Assembly (NCBI GenBank): GCA_910584485.1
Contig: CAJUAV010000009.1
Coordinates: 1 to 64,000 of the forward strand
Length of the DNA: 64,000 bases
Origin: an uncultured Alistipes sp.
GTDB taxonomy: Bacteria > Bacteroidota > Bacteroidia > Bacteroidales > Rikenellaceae
Direction: 5' to 3'
Both the position numbers and the translations under genes were made by a program. Below the pieces are notes generated by a model. The model was not told the origin of the DNA and ran no database searches. It saw only the letters and a list, made by a program, of their open reading frames with translations. This document shows positions 62,092-64,000 of this stretch, in pieces. Position 1 is the first letter of the stretch. Every line of letters starts with the position of its first letter.

Positions 62092-63579
62092 ATGGAAACG
62101 TTGCTCGAAAAGCTCGCGTCGATCTTCGCCTACGACGCCTCGTCGCCGCTGATTTTCAGCAGCGGGCTTTTCCTGTTCCTCTTCGTCGCCTTCCTGGGGG
62201 GCTACTGCCTGCTGCGGCGCACGACGACGGCGCGCATCCTCTACATCATCCTCTTCTCGCTCTATTTCTACTACAAGTCGAGCGGCCTCTATTTCGTGCT
62301 GCTGCTCGTGGCGGCGACCTACGACTACATGATCGGCTACTCGATCTACCTCTCGCGAAGCCGCAGAGCCCGCCGCTGGCTCGTCGCCGCGAGCGTCGCA
62401 TGCAACCTCGCGCTGCTGGGTTACTTCAAATACACGAATTTCCTCACCGAAATAGCCAACAACCTCTTCGGATCGGGATTTCTGGAGTTCCGCAACATCT
62501 TCCTGCCCGTCGGCATTTCGTTCTTCGTCTTCCAGTCGATGAGCTACACGATCGACATCTACCGCGGCAGGCTGCGCCCCCTCGACCGTTGGACGGACTA
62601 CCTCTTCTACCTCTCGTTCTTCCCGCAGCTCGTCGCGGGGCCCATCGTGCGCGCCAGCGATTTCATCCCCCAGATCCGCCGCACGCCCCGCGTGACGCGC
62701 GAGATGCTGGGCGGCGCGATCTTCCTGATCCTCACGGGGCTGTTCAAAAAGGCGGTCGTCTCGGACTACATCGCCCTGAATTTCGTCGACCGCATCTTCG
62801 ACGAGCCGCTGCTCTACACGGGATTCGAGTGCCTCATGGGGCTCTACGGCTATGCCCTGCAGATCTACTGCGATTTCTCGGGCTACTCGGACATGGCCAT
62901 CGGTCTCGCGCTGGCGATGGGCTTCCGCTTCCCCAAGAATTTCGACGCCCCCTACCGCTCGGCGACCATCACCGAGTTCTGGCACCGCTGGCACATCTCG
63001 CTCTCGACGTGGCTGCGCGACTACCTCTACATTTCGCTCGGCGGCAACCGCCGCGGCAAGGCCCGCACCTACCTCAACCTGCTCGTCACGATGCTGCTCG
63101 GCGGATTGTGGCACGGCGCCGCGATCCGCTTCCTGCTGTGGGGCGCGCTCCACGGTACGGCGCTCGCCCTGCACAAAATGTGGCTCGCGACGGTGCCCGG
63201 GGCCAAGATCGCGGGCCGCGACATGCACCCGCTGACGCGCGCCGCGGGGATCCTCCTCACGTTCCACCTCGTCTGCCTCGGCTGGCTCGTCTTCCGCGCC
63301 GACTCGATGCAGACGGCGCAGCTGCTGCTGAACCAGATCTTCGTCCATTTCGATGCGGCGCTCATCCCGCAGATCGTCGCGGGGTATCGCGGGGTGCTGC
63401 TGCTCATCGCGTGCGGATACCTGCTGCACCTCGTGCCGACGCGGGGCGACGACTGGCTGCGCAAACGGGTGACGGCCGCATCGCCCGCCGCCCAGACGGC
63501 GATGATCGTCGGGATGATCTGGCTCGTGATGCAGGTCAAGAGCAGCGCCATCCAGCCGTTCATCTACTTTCAGTTCTGA
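62092..63579 (+). CDS. MBOAT-family O-acyltransferase
   Basis: The 495-residue polytopic membrane protein has about 11 helices. The AlgI/DltB-type signatures are FLPVGISFFVFQSMSYTID, FPQLVAGPIVR, YCDFSGYSDMAIG, FWHRWHISLSTWLRDYLYI and LLGGLWHGA with catalytic His341. It would move an acyl (usually acetyl) group across the membrane to its SGNH partner, 18 bp upstream. It ends near the repeat block at 63600. Confidence 0.93.
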   Translation: METLLEKLASIFAYDASSPLIFSSGLFLFLFVAFLGGYCLLRRTTTARILYIILFSLYFYYKSSGLYFVLLLVAATYDYMIGYSIYLSRSRRARRWLVAASVACNLALLGYFKYTNFLTEIANNLFGSGFLEFRNIFLPVGISFFVFQSMSYTIDIYRGRLRPLDRWTDYLFYLSFFPQLVAGPIVRASDFIPQIRRTPRVTREMLGGAIFLILTGLFKKAVVSDYIALNFVDRIFDEPLLYTGFECLMGLYGYALQIYCDFSGYSDMAIGLALAMGFRFPKNFDAPYRSATITEFWHRWHISLSTWLRDYLYISLGGNRRGKARTYLNLLVTMLLGGLWHGAAIRFLLWGALHGTALALHKMWLATVPGAKIAGRDMHPLTRAAGILLTFHLVCLGWLVFRADSMQTAQLLLNQIFVHFDAALIPQIVAGYRGVLLLIACGYLLHLVPTRGDDWLRKRVTAASPAAQTAMIVGMIWLVMQVKSSAIQPFIYFQF

Positions 63580-63978
63580 TCGAAAGGAGGGGAGCGGCAG
63601 CAGCGCGGCGGGCCGAAAACAAATCGCACGCAGTGCGTGCCGTTCGCCGCCGCCCCATGCGGCGGACGGCAAGGTCGCCGAACGGCTCCTGCCGCCCTGC
63701 CGCCGCCGGCGAACGTGTCGTCTCGGTCATTGCGCAGCAATGGCAGCCGCCCCCTGGCGGAGGGCTGCTTCTCGCGGGCGCTCGTCGCAAGCCGCTCCGC
63801 TCGGCTGCGGGCCGGTTGCGACATCTTCGATCCTGCGAGGGATCGGCGGGCCGCAGCTTCGCCCGGCTTTAGGCCCGCATTTGGCGTCCCTTCGCAAGCT
63901 GCCGCCCGACAAGCTGCCGCCCGGCAAAACATATTACGCCCCGACCCTGAAAACCGAACGAATTACAACGCATAACCC
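63580..63978 (-). repeat. Hairpin-repeat block after the MBOAT gene (reverse orientation)
   Basis: The 399-bp spacer has the same modules on the opposite strand. Module 2 is at 63642-63714 with the apical hairpin CGCAC-GCA-GTGCG (63625-63637). Another apical hairpin is ATTGC-GCA-GCAAT (63729-63741), next to GGCAGCC...GGGCTGC. Module 1 is at 63846-63878 (GCGGGCC/GGCCCGC), with the companion stem GATCC...GGATC at 63829-63844. No gene is seen; the last 50 bp turn AT-rich before the next start. Confidence 0.75.
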
Positions 63979-64000
63979 ATGTACACCTTCGATCACGACC
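63979..64000 (+). CDS. Start of the next gene (partial)
   Basis: An ATG at 63979 opens a frame MYTFDHD that leaves the window. It follows an AT-rich 40-bp stretch after the repeat block. MalY/PatB-type aminotransferases begin in a similar way, but seven residues are too few to assign. Confidence 0.35.

Noticed and set aside
58861..63672. A 1603-residue open frame on the minus strand opposite the MBOAT/SGNH/peptidase genes
   Set aside because: It overlaps clear genes on the + strand and crosses a repeat block; its composition is Arg/Glu/Asp/Gly-rich without domains.

Overview
The window looks like a chromosomal segment of a high-GC member of the Bacteroidota, most likely a Rikenellaceae/Alistipes-type Bacteroidales. 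The evidence is the -33 TTTG / -7 TAnnTTTG promoter architecture seen repeatedly, the MoxR-DUF58-Bat (aerotolerance) operon, a DUF3078-type barrel, DUF4301, a V-type ATPase operon with a DUF2764 subunit, and a pectin-degrading CAZyme cluster. GC is about 62-68% almost everywhere. The species assignment is inference; no rRNA or other marker gene is present.

Layout. 1-2440 (+): the tail of an unknown gene with an 84-bp tandem repeat, a hemerythrin/LuxR regulator, and deoC. 2457-8160 (-): the moxR-DUF58-BatD-like-BatC-BatA-BatB operon. 8160-8928: a long repeat-bearing divergent spacer. 8929-13590 (+): a UvrD/PcrA helicase with an AT-rich central patch, nth, and a DHH phosphoesterase. 13670-17810 (-): lysC, a DUF3078-like barrel and a CtpA-type protease, divergent from dapD. 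17889-24637 and on to 25748 (+): dapD, a Nudix hydrolase, birA, gcvH, mdh, then an SLBB polysaccharide exporter and a Wzz-like protein. 25832-29978 (-): murB-tilS-holA and an aminotransferase-IV-like protein with no lysine. 30050-39191 (+): DUF4301, then the V-ATPase operon E-DUF2764-A-B-D-I-K, whose K subunit keeps the Na+-site residues. 39446-55309 (-): a rhamnogalacturonan/pectin-type CAZyme cluster (GH106, sialate O-acetylesterase-like, DUF5703/GH95-like, GH2, PL1, DUF6298-like) with no SusC/SusD in view. 55962-59240 (-): a tiny Cys-rich lipoprotein, a SPOR-like protein, an LEA14-like lipoprotein, menG and a LolC/E-type permease. 59356-63579 (+): a zinc membrane peptidase, an SGNH protein and an MBOAT acyltransferase. 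A new gene begins at 63979.

The genes are mostly housekeeping (lysine/DAP and cell wall: lysC, dapD, murB; repair: uvrD, nth; translation: tilS) with three envelope or carbohydrate modules: polysaccharide export, pectin breakdown and acyl transfer.

The most unusual feature is a family of GC-rich, nested-hairpin intergenic repeats. They fill nearly every long spacer (8.4-8.7, 19.3-19.5, 44.3-44.8, 51.3-51.8, 55.5-55.9 and 63.6-63.9 kb). Each copy keeps an invariant GCGGGCC/GGCCCGC stem, next to a short hairpin whose stem sequence differs between copies while the pairing is kept. In two places, both inside the pectin cluster, the units are in tandem with periods of about 140 and 157 bp. Nothing in the window shows what makes or uses them. 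Other points for a second look are the low-GC patch inside uvrD, the lysine-free aminotransferase-like protein and the 11-cysteine lipoprotein. No tRNA, rRNA, CRISPR array, transposase or prophage gene was seen.
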